Assembly (NCBI GenBank): GCA_040830545.1
Contig: JBFOMB010000042.1
Coordinates: forward strand, 1 to 26,225
Source: HXMU1420-2 sp040830545
GTDB lineage: Bacteria; Pseudomonadota; Alphaproteobacteria; Rhodobacterales; Rhodobacteraceae
Reading direction: 5' to 3'
Length of the DNA stretch: 26,225 nucleotides
This document shows, piece by piece, positions 14,937 through 23,144 of this stretch (the first letter of the stretch is position 1; each line of letters begins with the position of its first letter). The notes beneath the pieces were generated by a model, which made no database searches, had not been told where the DNA came from, and saw nothing but the letters and a program-made list of their open reading frames with translations. A program made the translations under genes and the position numbers.

Positions 14937-15696
14937 CCTGTCCCTCTTGCAGCGGGTGGCCGAGGCAGCGGGTGACGTGGCCGCGCAGTATTTTGGCAAA
15001 CCGCACAAAAGCTGGGACAAGCCAAACGATGCCGGCCCAGTGACTGAGGCCGATCTGGCCGTCAATGCGCTGTTCGAACAGGAGTTGCAGGCAGCACGCC
15101 CGGACTATGGCTGGCTGTCCGAGGAAACCGAGGACAGCGCCGCCCGCCTGAAGCGATCCCGCGTGTTTGTGATCGACCCGATTGACGGAACCCGCAGCTT
15201 CAAGGACGGGTCGCGCACATGGGCGCACTCACTGGCCGTTGTTGAGGATGGTGTCGCAATTGCTGGCGTGGTTTATCTGCCCATGCGCGACATGATGTTC
15301 ACCGCAGCCAAGGGTCAAGGCGCGATGCTGAACGGTCAATCGCTGGAGGTTGGTGCCATTGGCAATTTGGGCGAGGCGGAGTTTCTGGCCGTCCGTTCCA
15401 CCCAGGATCAGCAGCATTGGCGCGCAGACCCGCCGCAATACCGACGCGCCTATCGCCCGTCGCTGGCCTATCGGATGGCGCTGGTCGCGCAGGGGCGGTT
15501 TGACGGCATGATCACCCTGCGCGATGCGTGGGAATGGGACATCGCGGCAGGCGACATCATCCAGCGCGAGGCGGGCGCGGTCAGTTCGGATCGAACAGGA
15601 GCACCCTTGCGGTTCAACAACCCGCACCCGGCAGTCAAAGGGGTCGTTTCCGCAAACCCGACGCTGCACGGTCAGGTGATTGATGCGCTGGCATGA
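14923..15696 (+). CDS. Inositol-monophosphatase-superfamily phosphatase, CysQ-like
   Basis: 257-residue Mg-dependent, Li-sensitive type phosphatase. Metal-site motifs are complete: Glu67/Glu68 in LSEETED, Asp85 and Asp88 in VIDPIDGTRSF, and Asp206 in AWEWDIAAGDII. The KDGSRTWAHSLAVVEDG stretch and overall length fit the 3'(2'),5'-bisphosphate nucleotidase (CysQ) group, which removes the 3'-phosphate of PAP in sulfur metabolism; a plain inositol phosphatase cannot be excluded. The start is TTG 14923, inside pmbA, with AAGGA seven bases upstream; there is no ATG near the N-terminus. It is translationally linked to pmbA and followed by the Kdo/lipid A genes after 78 bases that hold no recognisable gene. 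Confidence 0.88.
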   Translation: MPESDLSLLQRVAEAAGDVAAQYFGKPHKSWDKPNDAGPVTEADLAVNALFEQELQAARPDYGWLSEETEDSAARLKRSRVFVIDPIDGTRSFKDGSRTWAHSLAVVEDGVAIAGVVYLPMRDMMFTAAKGQGAMLNGQSLEVGAIGNLGEAEFLAVRSTQDQQHWRADPPQYRRAYRPSLAYRMALVAQGRFDGMITLRDAWEWDIAAGDIIQREAGAVSSDRTGAPLRFNNPHPAVKGVVSANPTLHGQVIDALA

Positions 15697-15774
15697 CTTT
15701 GGGCTACGATTGACCTTGGTTTGTGGTGGCGTAGGCTTTGCCCCATGTGGTGTGAAACGGAATCCGGCTGAGCG

Positions 15775-17001
15775 ATGAGCAATCCCCTCAACCTCGGCCC
15801 ATTGTCCCGCCGGGCGTCCGATATGGCAGGCACGTCAGAGGCGCCCGTGACGACTGGCTCGCTTTTGTGGATTCACGCCACCTCTGACCTGCGGTTGCGG
15901 GTTTTATGCGATGTTGGTGAACAGCTGGTTGCGCAACGCGACGCGCTGGACATCATGACAACTTATGATCCGGCGTTGATGACCGCACCAGGAAATCTGC
16001 CGGAGGTCTATGGTCAACCCATTGCCCTGCCTGTCACCGGCGGCAGCCATGGCCGCAACCTGATCAACAACCGGAAACCTGACCTGTGCCTTTGGTCTGG
16101 CGGCCACGTAAATCCGGGATTGATCCGTTATGCCCATGATGCAGGCACACGCCTCGTTCTGGTGGATGCGGACACAGAAGGCGTTCAAGAACGTCGCCGC
16201 CGATGGTTTTCCGACCCGGTACAGAACGCGATGAGCCGTTTTTCGCGCGCCTTTGCCAACAGTGCTCCGGCAGCGGATCTATTGCGACGCGGTGGCATTC
16301 CGGTGGAACGGATCGATGTCACGCAACCGCTGCGCCCCGTGCCCACACCACCCGAATGTCCTGATGAAGAGGTCGCGGAAGTCACTCAGGAATTGGCTGG
16401 CCGCCCGGTATGGCTCGCTACGTTTGCCCACCCGGACGAATTCGGGTTTGTCGTGGCCGCACAACGCAATGCCGTGCGCCATTCACACCGGTTGCTGTTG
16501 GTGATCTATGTGGAGGATCGCAGCTACATCGACGATCTGCTGGCCCTGCTCGAAGGAGTCACTCTCCGCCACTGTCTTTGGCATCTTGGGGACCCGATTG
16601 ACGATCAGATGCAGGTGCTGGTGACCGAAGACCCCGAAGACTTGGGGTTGTGGTACCGGATCGCGCCGCAGACCTTTCTGGGGCACTCGCTGGTCGCGGG
16701 ACAGGGCGGACGGTGTCCACTTGATGCTGCGGCCTTGGGGTCTGCGGTGCTGCACGGGCCCAACATCGGAGCGCACTCGGATGCATATTTCCGACTAACA
16801 AGCGCTGGAGCAGCGCAACTTGTCACGGACGGGAATGCCCTGGGCGGACAAGTAGCCCGCCTGATCGCGCCGGATATTGCTGCGGAAATGGCCTTGGCAG
16901 GCTGGGATGTGGCGACCGAGGGGGCAGAACTGACGGAAAGGGTTATCAAGCTGTCCCATGACCTGCTGGACGAATCCGAGGCGGATCATGCGCGCACCTG
17001 A
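15775..17001 (+). CDS. Divergent WaaA/KdtA-like Kdo transferase (glycosyltransferase family 30 type)
   Basis: 408-residue GT-B glycosyltransferase resembling 3-deoxy-D-manno-octulosonate transferase, which adds Kdo to lipid A precursor at the inner membrane. Both domains are recognisable: LLWIHATSD near residue 30, FSRAFANSAPAADLLRRGGIP, VWLATFAHPDEF, and FLGHSLVAGQGGRCPLDAAALGSAVLHGPN near the C-terminus. Two oddities: there is no N-terminal membrane anchor, and the glutamate of the canonical HAVSxGE motif aligns with Arg40. Overlap of 14 bases with lpxK strongly supports a lipid A role. It could be the working Kdo transferase of this clade or a paralogue; no standard waaA is visible in the window. 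The ribosome site is weak. Confidence 0.8.
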   Translation: MSNPLNLGPLSRRASDMAGTSEAPVTTGSLLWIHATSDLRLRVLCDVGEQLVAQRDALDIMTTYDPALMTAPGNLPEVYGQPIALPVTGGSHGRNLINNRKPDLCLWSGGHVNPGLIRYAHDAGTRLVLVDADTEGVQERRRRWFSDPVQNAMSRFSRAFANSAPAADLLRRGGIPVERIDVTQPLRPVPTPPECPDEEVAEVTQELAGRPVWLATFAHPDEFGFVVAAQRNAVRHSHRLLLVIYVEDRSYIDDLLALLEGVTLRHCLWHLGDPIDDQMQVLVTEDPEDLGLWYRIAPQTFLGHSLVAGQGGRCPLDAAALGSAVLHGPNIGAHSDAYFRLTSAGAAQLVTDGNALGGQVARLIAPDIAAEMALAGWDVATEGAELTERVIKLSHDLLDESEADHART

Positions 17002-17986
17002 ATTCTGGGACAGACCACCGGATCGACCTGGATGGCAGGCGCGTCTGCTGGCACCGCTGGGGCACTTGTATGCCGCTGCTACAGCCCGGCGCGTGGCTGG
17101 GCCCTCAGGTTACAGCGCGAGCATTCCAGTGATTTGCGTCGGAAACATCAATGCAGGTGGTACGGGTAAGACGCCGACAGTCATTTGGGTGCTAACCCAA
17201 TTGCAGTCGGCGTTTCACACGCCTCATGTTGTGACGCGCGGCTATGGCGGCACATTGGAAGGCCCGGTACGGGTTGATCCCGCCCGGCATACGGCGAAAC
17301 AGGTAGGCGACGAACCCTTGCTGCTGGCCGCCTTCGCCGAGGTCTGGGTCGCGCGCGATCGGGCCGCAGGAGTCCGTGCAGCAGAAGCCGACGGGGCCAC
17401 GGTTGTGGTGTTGGATGATGGCCATCAGAATCCGTCGGTAAAAAAGGACCTGAACCTGATCGTAGTCGACGCGAAACAGGGCTTTGGCAATGGCCGCTGC
17501 CTGCCCGCCGGACCCTTGCGCGAACCGGTCGCCGCAGGCCTGGCCCGTGCACATGCGGTGTTGGCCCTAGGAAGCGAGGACGCGCAAGCACGGTTTGGCG
17601 ACACGTGGGCAAGCGCCGTCGCCCTGCCCTTGTTCCGGGCGCGATTGGACGCGTTGCAGACCGGCATGGATTGGGAGGGTGTAAAGGTTCTGGCGTTCGC
17701 CGGAATTGGCAATCCGGCCAAGTTCTTTGCCACGCTCAAAACACTGGGAGCCGATATTGTGCGTGCCGAACCGTTGGATGACCATCAGGCGTTGCCAACT
17801 GCCCTGCTGACCCGGTTGGAAAACGACGCAACCATGTTGGGCGCACAAATGGTCACAACGGAAAAAGATGCCGTACGTCTGCCAGCAAGTTTCCGGCACA
17901 AGGTTGTCACGCTGCCTGTGCGTCTGACAGTAGAAGATAGTGACGATCTGAAGGACTTGTTGCTGACCGCGGCGCCCGCGCCTTGA
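16988..17986 (+). CDS. lpxK: Tetraacyldisaccharide 4'-kinase LpxK
   Basis: 332-residue membrane-associated kinase that phosphorylates the 4' position of the tetraacyldisaccharide 1-phosphate in lipid A synthesis. The N-terminal hydrophobic/amphipathic segment PEFWDRPPDRPGWQARLL and LAPLGHLYAAATARR is typical. The Walker A loop is GNINAGGTGKT at 52-62, and the VVLDDGHQNP motif with the catalytic DxH arrangement is near 143-148. ATG 16988 is chosen because it begins the standard MRAPEFW N-terminus and GAGG lies just upstream. It overlaps the WaaA-like gene by 14 bases, so the two are almost certainly co-translated. Confidence 0.95.
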   Translation: MRAPEFWDRPPDRPGWQARLLAPLGHLYAAATARRVAGPSGYSASIPVICVGNINAGGTGKTPTVIWVLTQLQSAFHTPHVVTRGYGGTLEGPVRVDPARHTAKQVGDEPLLLAAFAEVWVARDRAAGVRAAEADGATVVVLDDGHQNPSVKKDLNLIVVDAKQGFGNGRCLPAGPLREPVAAGLARAHAVLALGSEDAQARFGDTWASAVALPLFRARLDALQTGMDWEGVKVLAFAGIGNPAKFFATLKTLGADIVRAEPLDDHQALPTALLTRLENDATMLGAQMVTTEKDAVRLPASFRHKVVTLPVRLTVEDSDDLKDLLLTAAPAP

Positions 17987-18245
17987 CGCAGCAAGAGAAA
18001 ACAACGCTGCCCCAACATTGCCTCAATCCGCACAAACTCCGGCCTGAAACGTTATGCATACCGTTACCTGTAGCTGCATATGGCTTCCCTCGGCGCCGGG
18101 CATTTTCAGCCCCCACCCAGTGCACGGCGTCGAGGACTTAACCCCCCCCCCTGCAAATTTGAACAGGTCTGTCTGCACCGCTGCGATTGGCATTTTCGTC
18201 GCGCCGCAATAGGTTCGCCCGCACGTGGACGGAGGACCCATCACA
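17987..18245 (+). promoter_or_regulatory. Upstream region of the GGT gene with a 10-C homopolymer
   Basis: These 259 bases between lpxK and the gamma-glutamyltransferase-family gene show no convincing gene. They contain a run of ten C at 18142-18151, about 95 bases before the start codon, and no strong terminator for the lpxK operon. The C-run may alter promoter spacing or mRNA leader structure if its length varies. Confidence 0.35.
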
Positions 18246-19823
18246 ATGCGCGATTTTCACATGCCCGGCCGTTCGGCTGTTCTGGCCCAAAACGGAATTT
18301 GTGCCACGTCGCACCCGTTGGCGGCCATGGCGGCCGTCGATATCCTGCGCCGGGGCGGCAATGCCATGGACGCGGCGATTGCCGGGGCGGTGTTGCTCGG
18401 TATTTGCGAACCGCAAATGACCGGGATCGGCGGGGATTGCTTTGTGCTTTATACGCCTCCTGGCAGCAATGATGTGCATGCGCTGAATGGATCGGGGCGT
18501 GCGGCAGCGGCTGCAACAGCTGCTGAACTGCGTGCCGCGGGCCACGAAACGGTCCCTGTAGACAGTGCCCATGCTGTCACCGTGCCCGGGGCCATCGACG
18601 CCTTCTGCCATCTGTCCGACACGGTGGGCAAAATCGGTCTGGACGCGATCCTGTCCCCCGCGATTCACTATGCCGAGGCCGGCGTGCCGGTCGCACCGCG
18701 CGTTGCATTTGACTGGAACAGCGACGAAGGCCGCCTGAAAGGCACCGCGCGCGATCACTATCTGGTGCAGGGTTCCGTACCAAAACCTGGCCAGATGTTC
18801 GCTGCGCCCGGACAGGCCGAAGTGCTTCGCCGAATTGCGGCCAATGGGCGTGACGCCTTCTACACGGGTGAAGTAGCCGAGGATATGGTGAACGCCCTGC
18901 GCGCCATGGGTGGACATCACACACTTGATGACTTCGCAGCCACTGCCGCCAGCGACAGCACACCGATCAGCGGTACCTATAAATCCGTTGATCTGGTCGA
19001 GCATCCGCCCAATGGCCAAGGCGCAACCGCGATCCTGATGCTGAACGTTCTGGCACAGTTCGACATCGCCGGGATGGACCCATTGGGTGCAGAACGGGCC
19101 CATATTGAGGCTGAAGCCGCCAAACTGGCCTATGATGCCCGCAACCGCTTCATTGCAGACCCGGACTCTACCTCGCGTCTGGATCATATGCTGTCGATGG
19201 AAACCGCGCAGAAACTGGCTGCATTGATCGACCCGAACCGGGCGATGGCCTCCCCAGCGGAGCTGAGTGAATCCGTCCACAAGGACACGATTTACATCAC
19301 CGTGGTGGACAAGGACCGGATGGCGGTGTCGCTGATTTACTCGATCTTCCATGGGTTCGGGTCAGGCATTGCGTCGGACAAGTTCGGTATTCTGTTCCAG
19401 AACCGTGGCGCAGGCTTCACGTTGGCCGAGGGGCACCCGAACGAGTTGGCCGGGGGCAAGCGCCCGATGCACACGATCATTCCCGCGATGCTGAAACAGA
19501 ATGGCCGGGTGACGATGCCGTTTGGCGTAATGGGCGGGGCATATCAGCCGAACGGACATGCGCGCATGGTCTCAAACCTCGTGGATTTCGGCATGGACCC
19601 GCAGGCTGCAAACGACGCACCGCGCTGCTTTACCGATGCAGGGGTGATGAATGTGGAACGCGGGTATTCGGACGCGACCCGCGCCGCACTGGCCGACAAA
19701 GGGCACGACGTGCGGATTCCCGACACGCCGATTGGCGGCGCGCAGTCGATCCTGATCCGCGAAGATGGCATTCTGGAAGGATCCAGTGATCCGCGCAAGG
19801 ACGGCTGCGCGTTGGGATACTGA
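18246..19823 (+). CDS. Gamma-glutamyltransferase-family protein (Ntn hydrolase)
   Basis: 525-residue GGT-family enzyme, made as a proenzyme that cleaves itself before a threonine. The nucleophile is most likely Thr348 in HKDTIYITVVDKD, aligning with the TTHYSVVD site of E. coli Ggt. Other family blocks are ATSHPLAAMAAVDILRRGGNAMDAAIAGAVLLG, CEPQMTGIGGDCF and GGKRPMHTIIPAM. No signal peptide is seen, so unlike E. coli Ggt it is probably cytoplasmic, resembling the YwrD-like group of similar length. Glutathione or another gamma-glutamyl compound, or an acylated amide, could be the substrate. ATG 18246 (GGAGG about nine bases upstream) is preferred over an in-frame GTG at 18225. Confidence 0.9.
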   Translation: MRDFHMPGRSAVLAQNGICATSHPLAAMAAVDILRRGGNAMDAAIAGAVLLGICEPQMTGIGGDCFVLYTPPGSNDVHALNGSGRAAAAATAAELRAAGHETVPVDSAHAVTVPGAIDAFCHLSDTVGKIGLDAILSPAIHYAEAGVPVAPRVAFDWNSDEGRLKGTARDHYLVQGSVPKPGQMFAAPGQAEVLRRIAANGRDAFYTGEVAEDMVNALRAMGGHHTLDDFAATAASDSTPISGTYKSVDLVEHPPNGQGATAILMLNVLAQFDIAGMDPLGAERAHIEAEAAKLAYDARNRFIADPDSTSRLDHMLSMETAQKLAALIDPNRAMASPAELSESVHKDTIYITVVDKDRMAVSLIYSIFHGFGSGIASDKFGILFQNRGAGFTLAEGHPNELAGGKRPMHTIIPAMLKQNGRVTMPFGVMGGAYQPNGHARMVSNLVDFGMDPQAANDAPRCFTDAGVMNVERGYSDATRAALADKGHDVRIPDTPIGGAQSILIREDGILEGSSDPRKDGCALGY

Positions 19824-19828
19824 GGCGC

Positions 19829-19857
19829 AAACAAAATACCCCGGGTCGGGCCCGGGG
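19829..19857 (-). terminator. Intrinsic terminator for hspQ, also a CCCCGGG palindrome
   Basis: CCCCGGG (19839-19845) and CCCGGGG (19851-19857) form a 7-bp stem with a 5-base loop. On the minus strand it is followed by TATTTTGTTT, so it can end the hspQ transcript; on the plus strand no T-run follows. The stem resembles the palindromes at 10426 and 25471. Confidence 0.7.
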
Positions 19858-19880
19858 CAACGTAAAAAACGTATTTCGGA

Positions 19881-20207
19881 TCAGTTCAGCTGGAAGTGCA
19901 GCGGATAGCTGCCGTCCTCGAACGGGCCAAACATTTCGGGGATGTCAGGGTGATCCACGGGCTCCCCGGAATAGTCCAGAATCAGGTTCTGTTCGGACAC
20001 ATAGGCCACGTAGTAGGAATTCTCGTTCTCGGCCAGCAGGTGATAGAATGGCTGCTGGCGCAGCGGGCGGCTGTCTTCGGGAATAGCCTGATACCATTCC
20101 TCGGTATTCGAAAACTCTGGATCCACGTCGAAGATCACGCCACGGAACGGATGCTTCCGATGGCGGACGATCTGTCCCAAATGATACTTTGCGCGTGTTT
20201 TCAACAT
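19881..20207 (-). CDS. hspQ: Heat shock protein HspQ (hemimethylated-DNA-binding YccV-like)
   Basis: 108-residue protein of the HspQ/YccV family. E. coli HspQ binds hemimethylated oriC DNA, is heat induced and acts as a specificity enhancer for Lon. Recognised blocks are KYHLGQIVRHRKHPFRGVIFDVDPEFSNTEEWY at the N-terminus and PFYHLLAENENSYYVAYVSEQNLI in the middle. The start at ATG 20207 (MLKTRAKYHLGQ) matches family length (about 105); an in-frame upstream ATG would add 18 unlikely residues. AGGGG lies about 11 bases upstream. It is divergent from the lytic transglycosylase gene across 229 bases in which I saw no other gene. Confidence 0.9.
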   Translation of the reverse strand: MLKTRAKYHLGQIVRHRKHPFRGVIFDVDPEFSNTEEWYQAIPEDSRPLRQQPFYHLLAENENSYYVAYVSEQNLILDYSGEPVDHPDIPEMFGPFEDGSYPLHFQLN

Positions 20208-20436
20208 AACAATACAGCCCCTACCCATGGGTTCTACCCGGTTCAAGCCCCAATTGTCCAATGTTGCGACGTGCCAAGACGGAAACAGACTGTGACACTT
20301 CTCTTCACAGTTGAGCGGTGTGACGCCGACGGCTCACATTCGCGCGTGGTGCCTGATTTGCCGTAACGCGGGCATTCACATGACCATTAAAATTCTGTAA
20401 ACTTTCCTGCAAAAGCCGAAAAAAGGCACGAGGCAG

Positions 20437-21027
20437 ATGGGCAGATTGATATGGGCGCTTTTGGCGCTCTTGATTCTTGCGAATTGTGGAACGCGGTATT
20501 CATCCCCACCCCGCAACCTTGATGATGCGTGCAGCATCATCAGTCAGCGACCGTCCTACCTGAAAGCATTTCGCGCGACCGAGCGGAAGTGGAACGTGCC
20601 GGTGCATGTGCAGATGGCGACGATCCATGCAGAAAGCCGGTTTGACGGGGATGCGCGCACACCGTTCCGCTACGCGCTGGGCGTGATCCCGATGGGTCGG
20701 CAAAGCAGCGCCTACGGCTATAGTCAGGCGCTGGACGGCACATGGGACGACTATCGCGCTGCAACAGGCCGTCGCAGCGCCAAGCGTGACCGGATCGAGG
20801 ATGCCACCGATTTCATGGGCTGGTATTTCAACGAAAGCCGCAAGCGCAACGGCATCGCCTTGGATGACGCCCGCAATCAGTATCTGGCCTATCACGAAGG
20901 CCATTCCGGATACAGGCGCGGCAGCTACAACAGCAAATCCTGGCTGCTCCGGGTAGCAAGCGGCGTCGACACACGGGCCTCTCTGTACCAATCGCAACTG
21001 GCCACGTGCCGGAGAGCGCGCCGGTGA
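20437..21027 (+). CDS. SLT-type lytic transglycosylase, putative lipoprotein
   Basis: 196-residue exported protein with a family-1-like SLT domain, expected to cleave the glycan chain of peptidoglycan with formation of 1,6-anhydromuramyl ends. The catalytic glutamate is Glu66 in ATIHAESRFD; the AYGYSQALDGTW motif (about 92-103) and AYHEGHSGYRRG near 151-162 complete the substrate groove. The N-terminus is a lipoprotein-type signal with Cys17 in LILANC; Asn at -1 makes the lipobox imperfect, so outer membrane attachment is probable but unproven. The ATG at 20437 has GAGG immediately upstream. The next gene starts 65 bases later on the same strand. Confidence 0.9.
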   Translation: MGRLIWALLALLILANCGTRYSSPPRNLDDACSIISQRPSYLKAFRATERKWNVPVHVQMATIHAESRFDGDARTPFRYALGVIPMGRQSSAYGYSQALDGTWDDYRAATGRRSAKRDRIEDATDFMGWYFNESRKRNGIALDDARNQYLAYHEGHSGYRRGSYNSKSWLLRVASGVDTRASLYQSQLATCRRARR

Positions 21028-21092
21028 TAAACACGCGGACGCATCGCCTTTCCGCTGTGGGCCGTTCCAGACCATGCTGAATAGGGGCGTCC

Positions 21093-23093
21093 GTGGCAGG
21101 TAAAGCTGTAGTCATTCGCCATGATCGTCTGGGCGCCAGACTGCAGTCCATGGTTTCCGGCATGCGTCTGGCAGAAGAATTCGGTTGCCAGTTGCAGGTA
21201 GCCTGGCCGGTCGGCCACTTGTCGCAAAGCCTGCAATCTCCGGAACACCTGTTCGGAGAGGCGTTTGTCCGCGAACACTTCGTCGAACCTCGCCACGCGT
21301 TTCAGGCGTTGACCTCAACATCGAAGCGGGTAGCAGATTTCGAAACGCGAAGCGCGTTACAGCAACACTTCGATGCGGGCGGGACCGTGAGGCTCAAGGG
21401 CCTGAGCAAGCGTTTCTCGCTGCCCGAGGAAAGCGAGGCCGCAGCAGAACAGGCGTTTATCCAAACGGCCCGCCGCTTGCCGCTGCACTCAGCGATTTCG
21501 GACCGTCTGGCCCGGTTCGAAACGGAAATGGCAAACCAAACCATAACAGCCGTGCATGTCCGTCGCGGCGACATCATTGGCCCGACAAAATGGTCACAAA
21601 TGTACTGGCCAACCAAATACGTGCCGGACGAATTCTATGACGCGGCCCTGTCGGATCGCCGCGACGAAACGTTCCTGTTGTTCACAGACACACCGGAGAC
21701 TCTTTGGCGGTTTCAGAAACTGCATGATGTTCGTGCAGCGCGTGAACTGCTGGATCTGGATGGGTTGGACGAAGCGCAGGCCGACCTATGCGAGCTTCTG
21801 GCAATTTCACGCTGCGCATCCGTGATCTGCGCCGACAACAGCGCGTTTTCCAGCGCGGCGGCCAAATTCGGCGGAACGCAAAAGGTCACCCTGCCAGATG
21901 ACTTGCAGCCAGATACACGTCGGGACGCAGAACATAATCTGATCCGCCGGGTCTCTGCGGGACCGCGCGCGTTTGTGTCCTACATGGACTATGCCCAATC
22001 CGCGCATTGGGCATATGACATTCAAATGCGCGACGGCCAGCACAAGGACGCCCATGCCTTGGCCACTCACGTCGCCCATGGTCGGATCTGGGTCGGGCAC
22101 ATGGCCGACGAAGCGATGCGGTTTGCGATCCGGAACGACAACCATGACGACCTTCTGGACCTCATGCACACCCGGCACAAACGCGCGACAAAAGCGGGCC
22201 GCGCGCCCCTGCCCCATGCACGACCATCGGCAGAGAGCATGACATATCTGCTGACGTCCTATGCCTGGCAGAGGCTGAATGCACCCACCTTGGCCTCGCG
22301 TGCGCTGTCGGACGCAATACTGCTGCAGTCCGAACCCAACATGGCGGATCATCTGGCCGCCCACCTTGAACCTCACCTGATCGGCGGCTCCAATGAGGTA
22401 TTGCCAACAACGGTGTTGCCCTATGGTCAGAGCCAGGTTCCTCCGAAAGCCACAGAGTTTCCGGGCATACAAACAGCGATCACGCGCCAAAAGCTTGGCA
22501 GCATGCCGCCGGTGAACTGGCAATGCGCCATCATGCTGGACTGGCATGATCTCTGCATCGATGCAGGCTTTGCTCCCTCGGCGCAGGCTTGCGAGGTCAT
22601 TGCGCAAATCGGTGCGCAAGGTTCTCCGACGCAAAAGTCATTGGCTGCTCTGGCACAGGTCAGGCTGCAATGCCCCGACCTTGCCGCTGTGCTGGTTGAT
22701 GAGGCATTGGCCGAGGCCGAGCGCCAATCCGGGCTGGAGGCAGCCCTGATTTTCAAACGGGCTGCGCAGGTTCGTCTGATGGCGGGCAAACAACGTCGTG
22801 CCAGGCAACTGATGGCGCGGGCTCTTGAACGGTCCGATCACCCTGCGTTCCAGTGCTGGTGGGCTGCACAGGATGCGCGTCGGGGCGCATATCAGGCAGC
22901 ATGGAACCGCCTGAATGCTTTGCCGACGAAACCGGCCTATGCGCTGCGGTGGCTGATCCGGGCAACGGCTCAATTGCACAGTACAGAGGATCCGCAGATC
23001 GCCCAGCTTCAGACACAGCTTGCAACAACAATGCGCGCGGTCTTTCCCACCGAGCAGGTCGCGACGCAACGCGTGCAGTCGAGCAATCCTTAG
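21093..23093 (+). CDS. Large protein: fucosyltransferase-like N-terminus plus helical C-terminus
   Basis: 666 residues, function not established. The first ~290 resemble GT-B fucosyltransferases of the NodZ/alpha-1,6 and alpha-1,2 clans: AVVIRHDRLGARLQSMVSGMRLAEEFG at the start (nucleotide-sugar enzymes of this type open the same way), VHVRRGD at 154-160 (the HxRRGD signature), FLLFTDTPE, and the SRCASVICADNSAFSSAAAKFGG end motif. The remaining ~370 residues contain repeated amphipathic helices rich in Ala, Leu, Arg and Gln (LAALAQVRLQCPDLAAVLVDEALAEAERQ, KRAAQVRLMAGKQRRARQLMARALE), consistent with TPR-like repeats. No signal peptide or membrane segment is seen, so it is likely cytoplasmic. 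The GTG start at 21093 has AGGGG five bases upstream. No sugar synthesis genes are nearby. Confidence 0.65.
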   Translation: MAGKAVVIRHDRLGARLQSMVSGMRLAEEFGCQLQVAWPVGHLSQSLQSPEHLFGEAFVREHFVEPRHAFQALTSTSKRVADFETRSALQQHFDAGGTVRLKGLSKRFSLPEESEAAAEQAFIQTARRLPLHSAISDRLARFETEMANQTITAVHVRRGDIIGPTKWSQMYWPTKYVPDEFYDAALSDRRDETFLLFTDTPETLWRFQKLHDVRAARELLDLDGLDEAQADLCELLAISRCASVICADNSAFSSAAAKFGGTQKVTLPDDLQPDTRRDAEHNLIRRVSAGPRAFVSYMDYAQSAHWAYDIQMRDGQHKDAHALATHVAHGRIWVGHMADEAMRFAIRNDNHDDLLDLMHTRHKRATKAGRAPLPHARPSAESMTYLLTSYAWQRLNAPTLASRALSDAILLQSEPNMADHLAAHLEPHLIGGSNEVLPTTVLPYGQSQVPPKATEFPGIQTAITRQKLGSMPPVNWQCAIMLDWHDLCIDAGFAPSAQACEVIAQIGAQGSPTQKSLAALAQVRLQCPDLAAVLVDEALAEAERQSGLEAALIFKRAAQVRLMAGKQRRARQLMARALERSDHPAFQCWWAAQDARRGAYQAAWNRLNALPTKPAYALRWLIRATAQLHSTEDPQIAQLQTQLATTMRAVFPTEQVATQRVQSSNP

Positions 23094-23114
23094 AAACAGA
23101 CAACCGCAGCCCGC

Positions 23115-23138
23115 AACAGGCGATTACTGCCTGTTTAC
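23115..23138. terminator. Weak convergent terminator hairpin
   Basis: AACAGGC (23115-23121) pairs with GCCTGTT (23129-23135) around a 7-base loop in the 51-base gap between the converging 666-residue gene and lolA. Only a short T-run follows (plus strand), so efficiency is uncertain. Confidence 0.45.
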
Positions 23139-23144
23139 AAGCCT

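Noticed and set aside
17987..18060. Terminator for the lpxK operon
   Set aside because: Only a 5-bp GCAGC/GCTGC pair with a 13-base loop and no T-run was found.
18138..19352. 404-codon open frame antisense to the GGT gene
   Set aside because: It is His/Arg/Gly-rich with no domain, fully inside a strong Ntn-hydrolase gene on the other strand.
20208..20250. Sigma-32 heat-shock promoter for hspQ (CTTGAA...CCCAT on the minus strand)
   Set aside because: The boxes are recognisable, but the spacing is only about 10 bases, shorter than the usual 13-15, and the putative -10 lies almost at the ribosome site.
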